A stretch of DNA of 64,000 nt. Source: Echiichthys vipera (Eukaryota > Chordata > Actinopteri > Perciformes > Trachinidae). The stretch lies in assembly GCA_963691815.1 (NCBI GenBank), contig OY829650.1, forward strand, positions 799,879 to 863,878, in the 5' to 3' direction. Both the position numbers and the translations under genes were made by a program. The notes below the pieces were generated by a model. It did no database searches. It worked only from the letters and a program-made list of their open reading frames with translations, and was not told the DNA's origin. Positions 54,121-55,959 of this stretch are shown one piece after another (the stretch's first letter is position 1; each line of letters begins with the position of its first letter).

Positions 54121-55849
54121 AGAAGAGTCCCTACACACACAACAAAGCACCAATGGGCTCCTTCCACTGTAATGGACTTTACTATGAGAGGAGCTGGTAC
54201 AGGGGCCAGTAGGTAAGTCTTTAAAACACTCTTTAATAAACTCTGGCTTCACTAACTACGCTGATGACGCTTTGTTGTGTGTGTAGGGACTCTTCTCATG
54301 CTGCTGCAGAGGTTTGCTGTTATTTTCAGCAGCATTAGTGGTTAAAAAAGACCTTTGAATGCCTTCACCGTGCTGCCCCGAGCTAACCACTGTTGGCCAC
54401 GTCCAGCTGTTAGCATCTCTCCTGGATTTCTACCTTAATAAAAACTGTCTCCATGGTTACTGAGGATTAAAGTGCAGACAAAGAGTCTTACTCTAAACCC
54501 GAACCCTCCCCCGTGACCGAGCAGGACTTGCACCCAGACGTTGGTCCCTTATTTTGTGACCCGGCTCCTCGCCGTCTCTCGGGAGCCAGAGAACCGGGTT
54601 CCCGTCGGTTGGAGCCGTGAACCCTCTAACAGACGTTTGGTGAAGTGACTGAATGACCTTCACGTTGACCTCTGACCCCTGATGTGTCCAGGTCAGGCGG
54701 GCTCGTGCATGCGGATCTTTTCCACGATGCCCTTCTCCTCCTGTAACATGGGGACCTGCTCCTACGCCAGTCGCAACGATAAATCCTATTGGCTGTCCAC
54801 GACGGCGGCCGTCCCCAGCATACCGGTGGGCGGAGCCTCCATCGGAGAGCACATCAGCCGCTGCGTGGTGTGTGAAGCCCCCTCCTCACCCGTCGCACTG
54901 CACAGCCAGACCTCCAGCCAGCCGCAATGCCCCCCCAGGTGGAGGAGCCTGTGGACCGGATACTCCTTCCTCATGGTGGGTTCTGAGGGGGTGGGGGTGC
55001 AACAGTACAGTAAGACTGATGGAGCCACTGATCAAACTGGTTTTTATCTATTTTTAGTCATTTTGCATCTTTTTGTGCTGTTTTGCATCTATTTTTAGTC
55101 ATTTTGCATCTTTTTGTGCTGGTTTTGCATCTATTTTTAGTAATTTAGCATCTTTTTGTGCTGGTTTTGCGTCTATTTTTAGTCATTTTGCATCTTTTTG
55201 TGCTGGTTTTGCATCTATTTTTAGTCATTTTGCATCTTTTTGTGGTGGTTTTCCATCTATTTTTAGTCATTTTGCATCTTTTTATGCTGGTTTTGCATCT
55301 TTTTTTAGTCATTTTGCATCTTTTTGTGCTGGTTTTGCATCTATTTTTAGTCATTTTGCATCTTTTTATGCTGGTTTTGCATCTTTTTTTAGTCATTTTG
55401 CATCTTTTTGTGCTGGTTTTGCATCTTTTTTTAGTCATTTTGCATCTTTTTGTGCTGGTTTATGGGCCTGCGAAAATTAACTGCAGTGAAATAAACTAAC
55501 TAACTTTCAGTCTCAGCTGAAACACAAAACTTCTGGAAGGAAGTCTAACCCCTGACGATGATGTCACTTCCTGCGTGTGTTGCAGCATACAGGCGCGGGG
55601 GACGAGGGCGGCGGCCAGTCTCTGACGTCATCAGGCAGCTGTCTGACGGACTTCAGGGCCCAGCCCTTCGTGGAGTGCCAGGGGCCCCGAGGAACCTGCC
55701 ACTACTTCGCCAACATCTACAGTTTCTGGCTGACCCGAGTGGACATGGCCGCCTCCGCCTCCGCCTCCAACAGCTCCTCCACCACTCTGACGGAGGGCTG
55801 GCAGCAGAGGGAGAGCATCGGGAAGTGCAACGTGTGCATGAGGGAGTGA
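10091..55849 (+). CDS. col4a4: col4a4: collagen type IV alpha-4 chain, complete, 46 coding exons
   Basis: Secreted basement-membrane collagen chain that pairs with alpha-3 and alpha-5 in the specialised alpha-3/4/5 network, such as the kidney glomerulus. I joined 46 coding exons (listed below); all have GT-AG borders and keep frame, giving 5010 nt and 1669 residues against about 1690 in human. Order: signal peptide (about 1-29), 7S start with Cys37, 42, 45 and 47 in the pattern CxxxxCxxCxC, interrupted Gly-X-Y region (about 52-1439), and NC1 (about 1440-1669) with 12 cysteines. It is alpha-4 rather than alpha-2 or alpha-6 by its N-terminal GRDCS segment, the first collagenous exons, the EPPxxLYxKGE-like interruption (exon 12), a CxC interruption (exon 21) and NC1 motifs TGAGDEGGGQ and ECQG. 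Exons 3-16 begin with an intact Gly codon; later exons mostly split it. Odd: the NC1 sulfilimine Met and Lys are both replaced. Introns are swollen by satellites. Confidence 0.93.
10141..11146. repeat. CACCTGTCTGTCT-type minisatellite in col4a4 intron
   Basis: A degenerate tandem array of CTGTCTCACCTGTCT-like units with CTGACTCACC variants fills the whole intron between the first two coding exons, ending against the acceptor at 11148. Confidence 0.95.
11149..11191 (+). CDS. col4a4: col4a4 coding exon 2 (signal peptide core)
   Basis: Completes Trp16 and encodes CLLIVLTALPEALG (17-30), the hydrophobic core and likely cleavage region. Ends in phase 0 before GTGAGT. Confidence 0.85.
11205..17513. 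repeat. 26-bp satellite in col4a4 intron (about 240 copies)
   Basis: A near-perfect tandem array of a 26-bp unit containing CTAAAGGAGACGGTTAAG followed by TTTAGTCT or TTTAGACA. Variation is concentrated at the TCTC/TCAC/ACAC positions. Rare variants (AAAGGTGACGG, AAATGTGACGG, AGTTTGGACTC) recur in blocks, indicating multi-unit duplication. No coding exon is visible inside. Confidence 0.97.
17514..17727. other. Intron spacer
   Basis: Unique-looking intronic DNA between two tandem arrays, ending in a short GTCGTCGTTGTC run. No exon seen. Confidence 0.6.
17728..18312. repeat. 16-bp minisatellite (CTGGTCCTGATGAGTT)
   Basis: About 36 copies of a 16-bp unit with TCC/TTC and CCT/CTT variants. Because 16 is not divisible by 3, the minus-strand frame repeats every 48 bp as a 16-residue peptide, explaining the long false open frames there. 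Confidence 0.95.
18313..18789. other. Intron spacer, no gene recognised
   Basis: Non-repetitive intronic sequence. I saw no Gly-X-Y exon and no other recognisable coding segment on either strand. Confidence 0.5.
18790..19345. repeat. GGATGGAGGGATGA-type minisatellite
   Basis: A purine-rich degenerate array of GGATGGA and GGGATGA blocks, with GGAGCAGTGATGG interspersed in the first half. Open frames across it (Pro/Ser/His on the minus strand) are artefacts. Confidence 0.93.
19510..19597 (+). other. G-run cluster, possible G-quadruplex
   Basis: Repeated runs of four to ten G separated by short TTTGGGC, ATGT or TAGGT spacers on the plus strand. This composition can form G-quadruplexes; formation is inference. 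Confidence 0.5.
19705..20220. repeat. Dispersed repeat, copy 1, with internal 43-bp tandem
   Basis: It begins with TTTCCATGGCAGCAGCCAAT and contains about three tandem 43-bp units (GGTTGCCAGGGTTGCCTGTT...) at 19745-19875. It ends with a segment around AGCTCCATCTAGAGTCTCCA. Both end segments recur at 39.76-40.05 kb, the second inverted. Family unknown. Confidence 0.6.
20297..20312 (+). repeat. Poly-G tract
   Basis: An uninterrupted run of about 16 G. Confidence 0.9.
20483..20992. repeat. 20-bp minisatellite (GCGTTAGCACCAATGTAGCG)
   Basis: About 25 tandem copies of a 20-bp unit with GCGG, GCAG and GAGG variants at the join. Unit length is strictly conserved. Confidence 0.96.
21240..21549. repeat. 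CCAGGA / CCAGGAT hexamer repeat
   Basis: CAGGAC hexamers with AAGGAC, GATCCAG and GGTCCAG variants. Both strands stay open as Gly-Pro or Asp-Gln repeats. Its frame lacks splice context and it is not a collagen exon. Confidence 0.93.
21643..21914. repeat. (GT)n microsatellite
   Basis: A long GT run with CTGT and GCGT interruptions. Confidence 0.96.
22020..22112. repeat. (CA)n microsatellite
   Basis: A CA run with a single CAGACA interruption. Confidence 0.96.
22113..22646. other. Intron sequence, no gene recognised
   Basis: Unique-looking intron DNA with a short CCCGGAGGCCCAAAGA repeat near 22530-22600. No exon seen. Confidence 0.5.
22647..22748 (+). repeat. Dispersed ~100-bp repeat, copy 1
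   Basis: This segment (core GACTCCGCCTCATTTCCTCT, then GGGCATGTATGTGACGT) recurs inverted at 26055-26158 with only a few differences. It may be a short interspersed element or an end of one. Confidence 0.7.
22749..23317. other. Intron sequence, no gene recognised
   Basis: Intronic DNA containing several GCTAAC and GCATTA motifs common in fish repeats. It ends at the acceptor TTTCCAG for coding exon 3. No other exon seen. Confidence 0.5.
23318..23389 (+). CDS. col4a4: col4a4 coding exon 3 (7S domain cysteines)
   Basis: Residues 31-54, phase 0 at both ends. Encodes GRDCSTCDC within a short Cys-rich segment (Cys37, 42, 45, 47) followed by the first Gly of the helix. It matches the human alpha-4 N-terminus closely as I recall it. 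These cysteines crosslink four molecules in the 7S tetramer. Confidence 0.9.
23403..23945. repeat. (CA)n-rich microsatellite
   Basis: A long CA-dominated stretch with many CG, GA and AA interruptions, starting 14 bp after the exon 3 donor. Confidence 0.95.
23970..24092. repeat. (GT)n microsatellite
   Basis: A GT run with CTGT interruptions. With the CA run at 23403-23945 it can form an imperfect inverted repeat. Confidence 0.95.
24219..24393. repeat. (CA)n microsatellite
   Basis: CA run with GGGGACACA and ACTCACACA interruptions. Confidence 0.95.
24523..24578. repeat. (GT)n microsatellite
   Basis: A short, almost pure GT run. Confidence 0.95.
24632..25808. repeat. 31-bp minisatellite, array 2 (about 38 copies)
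   Basis: The same unit and orientation as the array at 2.2-8.9 kb (CTCCTAGAGGACACTTT core, AACACACGTTTATG). It ends about 30 bp before the acceptor of coding exon 4, so the array reaches the polypyrimidine tract region. Confidence 0.97.
25839..25973 (+). CDS. col4a4: col4a4 coding exon 4
   Basis: Residues 55-99: 45 residues of uninterrupted Gly-X-Y starting GTPGPLGRQG, phase 0 at both ends. Acceptor TCCTGCAG, donor GTGAAT. Confidence 0.92.
26055..26158 (-). repeat. Dispersed ~100-bp repeat, copy 2 (inverted)
   Basis: Reverse complement of 22647-22748 with few differences. Its end coincides with the first unit of the next minisatellite. Confidence 0.7.
26160..32942. repeat. 31/34-bp minisatellite in col4a4 intron (about 210 copies)
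   Basis: A tandem array of a unit containing CAGTCTGAACCTGCACCTGG and then GGATCCATGA, in 31-bp (GAGGATCC or GTGGATCC) and 34-bp (GAGGTGGATCC) forms. Both lengths leave remainder 1 modulo 3, and none of the frames on the minus strand has a stop, so open frames of up to 1714 codons arise by chance. The marker AACCTGGACCTGG...TCTAAACC recurs at about 28141, 29708 and 30826, showing block duplication. Confidence 0.97.
33028..33072 (+). CDS. col4a4: col4a4 coding exon 5
   Basis: Residues 100-114, GSVGVPGFPGLEGIP. Almost identical to the human alpha-4 segment as I recall it. Phase 0. Confidence 0.9.
33175..33291 (+). CDS. col4a4: col4a4 coding exon 6
   Basis: Residues 115-153, Gly-X-Y with a Cys (131) and an RGD (138-140). 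Phase 0; donor GTCAGA. Confidence 0.9.
33349..33393. repeat. (GAACCT)n microsatellite
   Basis: About seven hexamers just upstream of coding exon 7. Confidence 0.93.
33417..33485 (+). CDS. col4a4: col4a4 coding exon 7
   Basis: Residues 154-176. Contains a long non-Gly interruption (AVYFIQYP) at the place where human alpha-4 also has one. Phase 0. Confidence 0.88.
33490..34915. repeat. 20-bp minisatellite (TGAGTCACTGTAAATACACC)
   Basis: About 70 copies of a 20-bp unit, with AAATACACC, AACACACC and GATACACC variants and a second form TGTGAATACACC. Each unit contains TGAGTCA, an AP-1 consensus core. A diverged, inverted piece of the 31-bp minisatellite unit follows at about 34915-34940. Confidence 0.95.
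34951..34986 (+). CDS. col4a4: col4a4 coding exon 8
   Basis: Residues 177-188, GAVGPDGLPGRQ. Phase 0; donor GTGAGA. Confidence 0.88.
35111..35173 (+). CDS. col4a4: col4a4 coding exon 9
   Basis: Residues 189-209, GGRGLPGPTGVLGPAGLDGT plus Asn. Phase 0. Confidence 0.88.
35186..35237. repeat. (ATT)n(GTT)n microsatellite
   Basis: Two adjoining trinucleotide runs between exons 9 and 10. Confidence 0.93.
35262..35297 (+). CDS. col4a4: col4a4 coding exon 10
   Basis: Residues 210-221, GLPGLPGSRGPP. Phase 0; donor GTAAGT. Confidence 0.88.
35302..35666. repeat. ~26-33-bp minisatellite (AACATGGAGGTCTATGGGGA)
   Basis: About 12 copies of a unit AACATGGAGGTCTATGGGGATTGGTT with joins of different length (CATT, CAGTTT or CT). 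It fills most of the intron between exons 10 and 11. Confidence 0.94.
35689..35730 (+). CDS. col4a4: col4a4 coding exon 11
   Basis: Residues 222-235, GEKGRSVPGQKGDE, with a short interruption. Phase 0; donor GTACAA. Confidence 0.85.
35862..35942 (+). CDS. col4a4: col4a4 coding exon 12
   Basis: Residues 236-262. Gly-X-Y then the interruption FEYVDPPEDLYIKGEQ, which resembles the human alpha-4 interruption with Glu-Pro-Pro and Leu-Tyr-Lys-Gly. This helps identify the chain. Phase 0. Confidence 0.9.
36012..36568 (+). mobile_element. TIR DNA transposon, copy 1 (non-autonomous)
   Basis: The left end reads AGGGCGCCCTCCCACTGTGC and the right end is its inverse (GCACAGTGGGAGGGCGCCCT). The interior is about 95% the same as the copy at 40112-40732. 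Relative to that copy it lacks one ACGAGCACGAGCGTGCGC-type internal unit and about 55 bp near the right end. No clear target-site duplication is visible. The internal frame resembles a Myb/SANT-like start (next entry), which suggests PIF/Harbinger affinity, unproven. Confidence 0.7.
36302..36532 (+). pseudogene. Transposon-derived Myb/SANT-like fragment
   Basis: A 76-codon frame starting MAVKGSRWCDAEVECLLQIW. The W-x-D-x-E-V-x-x-LL-x-IW pattern resembles the first helix of the Myb/SANT-like domain found in Harbinger-type transposons. It then runs out of similarity after about 30 residues and stops, so it is probably a truncated remnant. Copy 2 keeps the same frame with few changes. Confidence 0.4.
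36699..36743 (+). CDS. col4a4: col4a4 coding exon 13
   Basis: Residues 263-277, GPQGLKGVCGSQGLP, with one Cys. Phase 0. Confidence 0.88.
36839..36901 (+). CDS. col4a4: col4a4 coding exon 14
   Basis: Residues 278-298, starting GLDALKGINGEKGIVG, with a small interruption (LDALK). Phase 0. Confidence 0.88.
36929..38376 (-). repeat. 31-bp minisatellite, array 3 (inverted, about 47 copies)
   Basis: The reverse complement of the unit in arrays 1 and 2 (AAAGTGTCCTCTAGGAGCAT core). It fills most of the intron between exons 14 and 15, starting within about 30 bp of the exon 14 donor. Confidence 0.97.
38684..38728 (+). CDS. col4a4: col4a4 coding exon 15
   Basis: Residues 299-313, GFSGDPGVPGQRGSK. 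Phase 0. Confidence 0.9.
38788..39112. repeat. (GT)n microsatellite
   Basis: GT run with CTGT, CTCT and GCGC interruptions. It abuts the acceptor TTTTCAG of exon 16 and replaces most of its polypyrimidine tract with GT. Confidence 0.95.
39118..39171 (+). CDS. col4a4: col4a4 coding exon 16
   Basis: Residues 314-331, GIRGSPGLPGLIGREGPQ. Last of the run of 5' exons that both start and end on whole codons. Donor GTCAGT. Confidence 0.9.
39172..39637. other. Intron, nothing recognised
   Basis: Unique-looking intronic sequence with no exon or clear repeat. Confidence 0.5.
39638..39698 (+). CDS. col4a4: col4a4 coding exon 17
   Basis: Residues 332-351 and the first base of Gly352. Gly-X-Y then the interruption LPQVSDVTYT. 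Starts in phase 0 and ends after the first base of a Gly codon, the switch point to split-Gly exons. Confidence 0.87.
39755..40045. repeat. Dispersed repeat, copy 2
   Basis: It shares TTTCCATGGCAGCAGCCAAT and GGTTGCCAGGGTTG with 19705-19770. Around 39945-40020 it carries the inverse of 20140-20215 (TAGATGGAGCTGTT). The two shared blocks therefore have opposite relative orientation in the two copies. Confidence 0.55.
40112..40732 (+). mobile_element. TIR DNA transposon, copy 2 (non-autonomous)
   Basis: Left end GGGTGCCCTCCCACTGTGCC; the right end is its inverse with few mismatches, and the TIR match extends about 30 bp to GTCCCGTGCCCC. It is the fuller copy: it keeps an extra GTGTACGAGGACGAGCGTG unit and about 55 bp before the right TIR that copy 1 lacks. 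The Myb/SANT-like frame is at 40425-40655. Target-site duplication not evident. Confidence 0.7.
40425..40655 (+). pseudogene. Transposon-derived Myb/SANT-like fragment, copy 2
   Basis: Same 76-codon frame as at 36302-36532 with two substitutions seen (Phe/Leu in MKRLKNSRQ, Glu/Val in SMRVTC). Length and stop are shared, so the truncation predates the two insertions. Confidence 0.4.
40870..40974 (+). CDS. col4a4: col4a4 coding exon 18
   Basis: Residues 352-387 (both end Gly codons split 1/2). Gly-X-Y with interruption LMGMSG and an ending RLTPG. Confidence 0.88.
41054..41209 (+). CDS. col4a4: col4a4 coding exon 19
   Basis: Residues 387-439. Contains RGD (404-406) and an interruption QVYKDGPTPG. 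Donor GTACCA. Split Gly at both ends. Confidence 0.9.
41210..41618. other. Intron, nothing recognised
   Basis: AT-richer intronic sequence with no repeat array or exon. Confidence 0.5.
41619..41708 (+). CDS. col4a4: col4a4 coding exon 20
   Basis: Residues 439-469, beginning GSYCLPGAPGESGDQGEQG, a Cys-bearing interruption followed by regular Gly-X-Y. Split Gly at both ends. Confidence 0.9.
41750..41888 (+). mobile_element. LINE (non-LTR retrotransposon) 3' fragment, copy 1
   Basis: A frame reading REVFQARPAGRRPRGRPRTR then WRD*ISTLAWERLRIPQ matches the C-terminal region typical of fish non-LTR retrotransposon ORF2 proteins. It is a short dead fragment with an in-frame stop. A longer copy is at 53417-53580. 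Confidence 0.65.
41946..42106 (+). CDS. col4a4: col4a4 coding exon 21
   Basis: Residues 469-522. Starts with GRPGGCACGPPAVLRGPPG: the Cys-x-Cys interruption matches one in human alpha-4 (CACEPG) as I recall it. Ends on a whole codon (CAG) before GTGAGT. Confidence 0.92.
42135..42521. repeat. TTGGTTGATTGG-type tetranucleotide array
   Basis: A degenerate array of TTGG, TTGA and TTGC tetramers. It fills the intron up to the exon 22 acceptor. The reverse-complement composition recurs at 55960-56450. Confidence 0.93.
42526..42598 (+). CDS. col4a4: col4a4 coding exon 22
   Basis: Residues 523-547. Gly-X-Y then interruption YFTVVDFKG, like the human MVVSRVKG interruption. Starts on a whole Gly codon and ends split. 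Confidence 0.88.
42734..42840 (+). CDS. col4a4: col4a4 coding exon 23
   Basis: Residues 547-582, regular Gly-X-Y rich in charged triplets (GEKGNRGQEG). Ends on a whole codon before GTCGGT. Confidence 0.9.
43066..43249 (+). CDS. col4a4: col4a4 coding exon 24
   Basis: Residues 583-644, the longest single helix exon so far, with interruptions ESFASSP and GRGVGGAVG. Starts on a whole Gly codon, ends split. Confidence 0.9.
43350..43418 (+). CDS. col4a4: col4a4 coding exon 25
   Basis: Residues 644-667. GDTLPCVPRNPGPTGEKG has a Cys-bearing interruption at the place of human GDTISCNVTYPG. Split Gly at both ends. Confidence 0.88.
43438..43915. repeat. 24-bp minisatellite (CTGTCCACCTGTCTGACTGA)
   Basis: About 20 copies of a CCTCCTGTCCACCTGTCTGA-type unit with CCCGTCTG and TCTGATTG variants, filling the intron between exons 25 and 26. 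Open frames on the minus strand here are artefacts. Confidence 0.95.
43924..44031 (+). CDS. col4a4: col4a4 coding exon 26
   Basis: Residues 667-703, uninterrupted Gly-X-Y beginning GYTGLPGPPGFRG. Split Gly at both ends. Confidence 0.9.
44148..44216 (+). CDS. col4a4: col4a4 coding exon 27
   Basis: Residues 703-726, GPPGVVGDTGEEGPEGFSYD then GEPG. Acidic, with a one-triplet offset. Split Gly at both ends. Confidence 0.88.
44217..44937. other. Intron, nothing recognised
   Basis: Unique-looking intron of about 700 bp with no exon or array before the foldback element. Confidence 0.5.
44938..45330. mobile_element. Foldback element around a CCAGGA-type repeat
   Basis: The left arm (about 44938-45025; TGGACTTGGTTCTTTGTC, then GAAGACGTTTCACCTCTGAT, CCAAGAGGCTT) is mirrored by the right arm (about 45245-45325; AAGCCTCTTGG, ATCAGAGGTGAAACGTCTTC). 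The 200-bp centre is a GACCAGGACCAGG/CTGGGACTGG repeat. This is a MITE-like inverted-repeat element; family not assigned. Confidence 0.7.
45432..45581 (+). CDS. col4a4: col4a4 coding exon 28
   Basis: Residues 726-776, Gly-X-Y with the interruption GDSDVGPSG. Split Gly at both ends. Confidence 0.9.
45711..45872 (+). CDS. col4a4: col4a4 coding exon 29
   Basis: Residues 776-830, with a Cys-bearing interruption GPTSDLCEAGKPG. Split Gly at both ends. Confidence 0.9.
45956..46123 (+). CDS. col4a4: col4a4 coding exon 30
   Basis: Residues 830-886, Gly-X-Y with a GFGPQG break. The introns on either side are only about 80 bp. Split Gly at both ends. Confidence 0.9.
46205..46348 (+). CDS. col4a4: col4a4 coding exon 31
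   Basis: Residues 886-934, ending GGPGCEGPKGDKG with one Cys, as in human alpha-4 (GCPGAKGEPG). Split Gly at both ends. Confidence 0.9.
46455..46562 (+). CDS. col4a4: col4a4 coding exon 32
   Basis: Residues 934-970, with interruption ETKLVLIKGES, matching the human EMAIISQKGT interruption in position and character. Split Gly at both ends. Confidence 0.9.
46625..46768 (+). repeat. Dispersed repeat arm, copy 1
   Basis: A segment with TAGAAATCCAGGAGAGATGC and CGTGGCTAACAGTGGTTAGC, ending GCACGGTGAAGGCATTCAA. It matches the left arm of the palindromic element at 53.2-54.5 kb, including the join that is interrupted there by a LINE. Confidence 0.7.
47054..47889. repeat. 18-bp minisatellite (AGGGTTAACTCTTAGTCC)
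   Basis: About 45 copies of an 18-bp unit and a shorter 12-bp form (AGGGTTAGTCC). It contains GGGTTA but is not a telomeric TTAGGG array. It abuts the exon 33 acceptor. Confidence 0.95.
47913..48091 (+). CDS. col4a4: col4a4 coding exon 33
   Basis: Residues 970-1029, uninterrupted Gly-X-Y with GRYGPPGPTGPPGRIGTPG and GFIGFPG, like human alpha-4. Ends on a whole codon (TTA) before GTAAGA. Confidence 0.91.
48280..48343 (+). CDS. col4a4: col4a4 coding exon 34
   Basis: Residues 1030-1051, GDLGCPGKAGEPGHQGCTGS then KG, with two Cys. Starts whole, ends split. Confidence 0.88.
48344..48977. other. Intron, nothing recognised
   Basis: Unique-looking intron of about 630 bp; a few GCTAGC/GCTAAC motifs but no exon or array. 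Confidence 0.5.
48978..49052 (+). CDS. col4a4: col4a4 coding exon 35
   Basis: Residues 1051-1076, GDKGDSVGCPGPPGDKGPPG; the SVGCPG break matches a Cys-bearing human segment. Acceptor CTCTTAG. Split Gly at both ends. Confidence 0.89.
49200..49307 (+). CDS. col4a4: col4a4 coding exon 36
   Basis: Residues 1076-1112, Gly-X-Y with one Cys and an RGD (GHRGDPG). Split Gly at both ends. Confidence 0.9.
49616..49723 (+). CDS. col4a4: col4a4 coding exon 37
   Basis: Residues 1112-1148, uninterrupted Gly-X-Y. Split Gly at both ends. Confidence 0.9.
49820..49891 (+). CDS. col4a4: col4a4 coding exon 38
   Basis: Residues 1148-1172, GPPGPLGLHGLDGLKGVKGD and on; close to human GLNGLHGLKGQKGTKG. Split Gly at both ends. 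Confidence 0.9.
49902..49944. repeat. (CA)n microsatellite
   Basis: A pure CA run 10 bp after the exon 38 donor. Confidence 0.95.
49945..50699. other. Intron, nothing recognised
   Basis: Unique-looking intron of about 750 bp. No exon, array or recognisable element. Confidence 0.5.
50700..50828 (+). CDS. col4a4: col4a4 coding exon 39
   Basis: Residues 1172-1215, Gly-X-Y with interruption GSSQPGPPG, as in human GISPPGPRG. Split Gly at both ends; donor GTGTGT. Confidence 0.89.
50920..51027 (+). CDS. col4a4: col4a4 coding exon 40
   Basis: Residues 1215-1251, with interruption GPDCSAPIPGPHG and two Cys in total. Split Gly at both ends. Confidence 0.9.
51109..51264 (+). CDS. col4a4: col4a4 coding exon 41
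   Basis: Residues 1251-1303, with interruption QNPPVTGDDG and two Cys. Split Gly at both ends; donor GTCAGA. Confidence 0.9.
51265..52256. other. Intron, nothing recognised
   Basis: About 990 bp of intronic sequence with a short GCTAACG-rich patch near 51535-51620. No exon or array seen. Confidence 0.5.
52257..52505 (+). CDS. col4a4: col4a4 coding exon 42
   Basis: Residues 1303-1386, the largest helical exon. It holds the interruption RVSSCPTYPPATPG, equivalent to the human Cys-Pro interruption (VDDCPRIPG), then GPPGPPGPPG. Split Gly at both ends. Confidence 0.91.
52701..52817 (+). CDS. col4a4: col4a4 coding exon 43
   Basis: Residues 1386-1425, uninterrupted acidic Gly-X-Y with an RGD (GERGDVG). 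Split Gly at both ends. Confidence 0.9.
52932..53120 (+). CDS. col4a4: col4a4 coding exon 44 (end of helix, start of NC1)
   Basis: Residues 1425-1488. The last triplets (GDPGPIGDRGLPGP) run into NC1, with FMLVMHSQSKRIPSCP and YSLLYLEGQEKAHTQDL, both hallmark collagen IV NC1 motifs. First NC1 cysteine. Donor GTACTT. Confidence 0.95.
53417..53580 (+). mobile_element. LINE (non-LTR retrotransposon) 3' fragment, copy 2
   Basis: Same frame as 41750-41888, extending further: WERLRIPQLELVNVARERE then VWGP. One in-frame TAG after TRWRD. Inserted inside the left arm of the palindromic element. Confidence 0.7.
53580..53946. repeat. ~40-bp minisatellite derived from the LINE tail
   Basis: About nine copies of a 39-40-bp unit (GGCTGGAGCTGCTGCCCCTG, AGACCTGATCCAGGATCAGA). 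The unit continues the LINE 3' reading, so the tail of the element was amplified in place. Confidence 0.85.
54043..54118. repeat. (CA)n microsatellite
   Basis: A pure CA run, flanked on both sides by ATGAGAAGAGTCCCTA. Confidence 0.95.
54692..54975 (+). CDS. col4a4: col4a4 coding exon 45 (NC1 core)
   Basis: Residues 1488-1582. Contains AGSCMRIFSTMPFSSCN, YASRNDKSYWLSTTA, ISRCVVCEAP and WRSLWTGYSFLM, six of the 12 NC1 cysteines. Where other chains carry the sulfilimine Met (human alpha-4 Pro-Met-Met-Pro), the codons are CCC AGC ATA CCG (54814-54825), Pro-Ser-Ile-Pro. Ends whole at ATG before GTGGGT. Confidence 0.95.
55040..55458. repeat. ~42-bp minisatellite (GGTTTTGCATCTATTTTTAG)
   Basis: About ten copies of a T-rich 42-bp unit alternating GCATCTATTTTTAGTCATTTT and GCATCTTTTTGTGCTGG. 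Open frames on both strands (Leu/Val/Phe or Lys-rich) are artefacts. Confidence 0.95.
55586..55849 (+). CDS. col4a4: col4a4 coding exon 46 (NC1 end, stop)
   Basis: Residues 1583-1669 then TGA (55847-55849). HTGAGDEGGGQSL, PFVECQGPRGTCHYFAN and YSFWLTRV are collagen IV NC1 motifs, with TGAGD and ECQG typical of alpha-4. The last cysteines read GKCNVCMRE. The crosslinking Lys of Thr-Leu-Lys is Thr here (ACG, 55790-55792). The preceding Ala/Ser run with an NSS sequon differs from other chains. Confidence 0.95.
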   Translation, partial: HTGAGDEGGGQSLTSSGSCLTDFRAQPFVECQGPRGTCHYFANIYSFWLTRVDMAASASASNSSSTTLTEGWQQRESIGKCNVCMRE

Positions 55850-55959
55850 GGGGGAGCGCCGCCGCCGCCTCCTCCTCCTCCTGCAGAGTCTGAGAGGACG
55901 GACAGGACGAGACGCGCCGGACGTCTCTGTGAGGAGAGACCGCCACGTTACAGATAACG

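Larger units (their letters stand above)
53204..54482. mobile_element. Large palindromic element interrupted by a LINE and tandem repeats
   Basis: Outer arms 53204-53312 and about 54375-54482 are inverse copies (AACCATGGAGACAGTTTTTA, TAGAAATCCAGGAGAGATGC). Inner arms about 53951-54056 and 54283-54375 are also inverse (CTGCTGAAAATAACAGCAAA, GCAGCATGAGAAGAGTCCCT). The unbroken arm at 46625-46768 shows that outer and inner left parts were once contiguous, so 53313-53950 is a later insertion or expansion. The centre holds a CA run and unique sequence. It lies wholly in the intron between the first two NC1 exons. Confidence 0.7.

Noticed and set aside
54493..54852. Minus-strand 119-codon frame over NC1 exon 45
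   Set aside because: A shadow of the NC1 coding exon on the opposite strand.
10091..55849. Assignment to col4a2 or col4a6 rather than col4a4
   Set aside because: NC1 has TGAGD and ECQG rather than TAAG with ECNG or ECSG, and the N-terminal GRDCS segment and interruptions fit alpha-4 as recalled.
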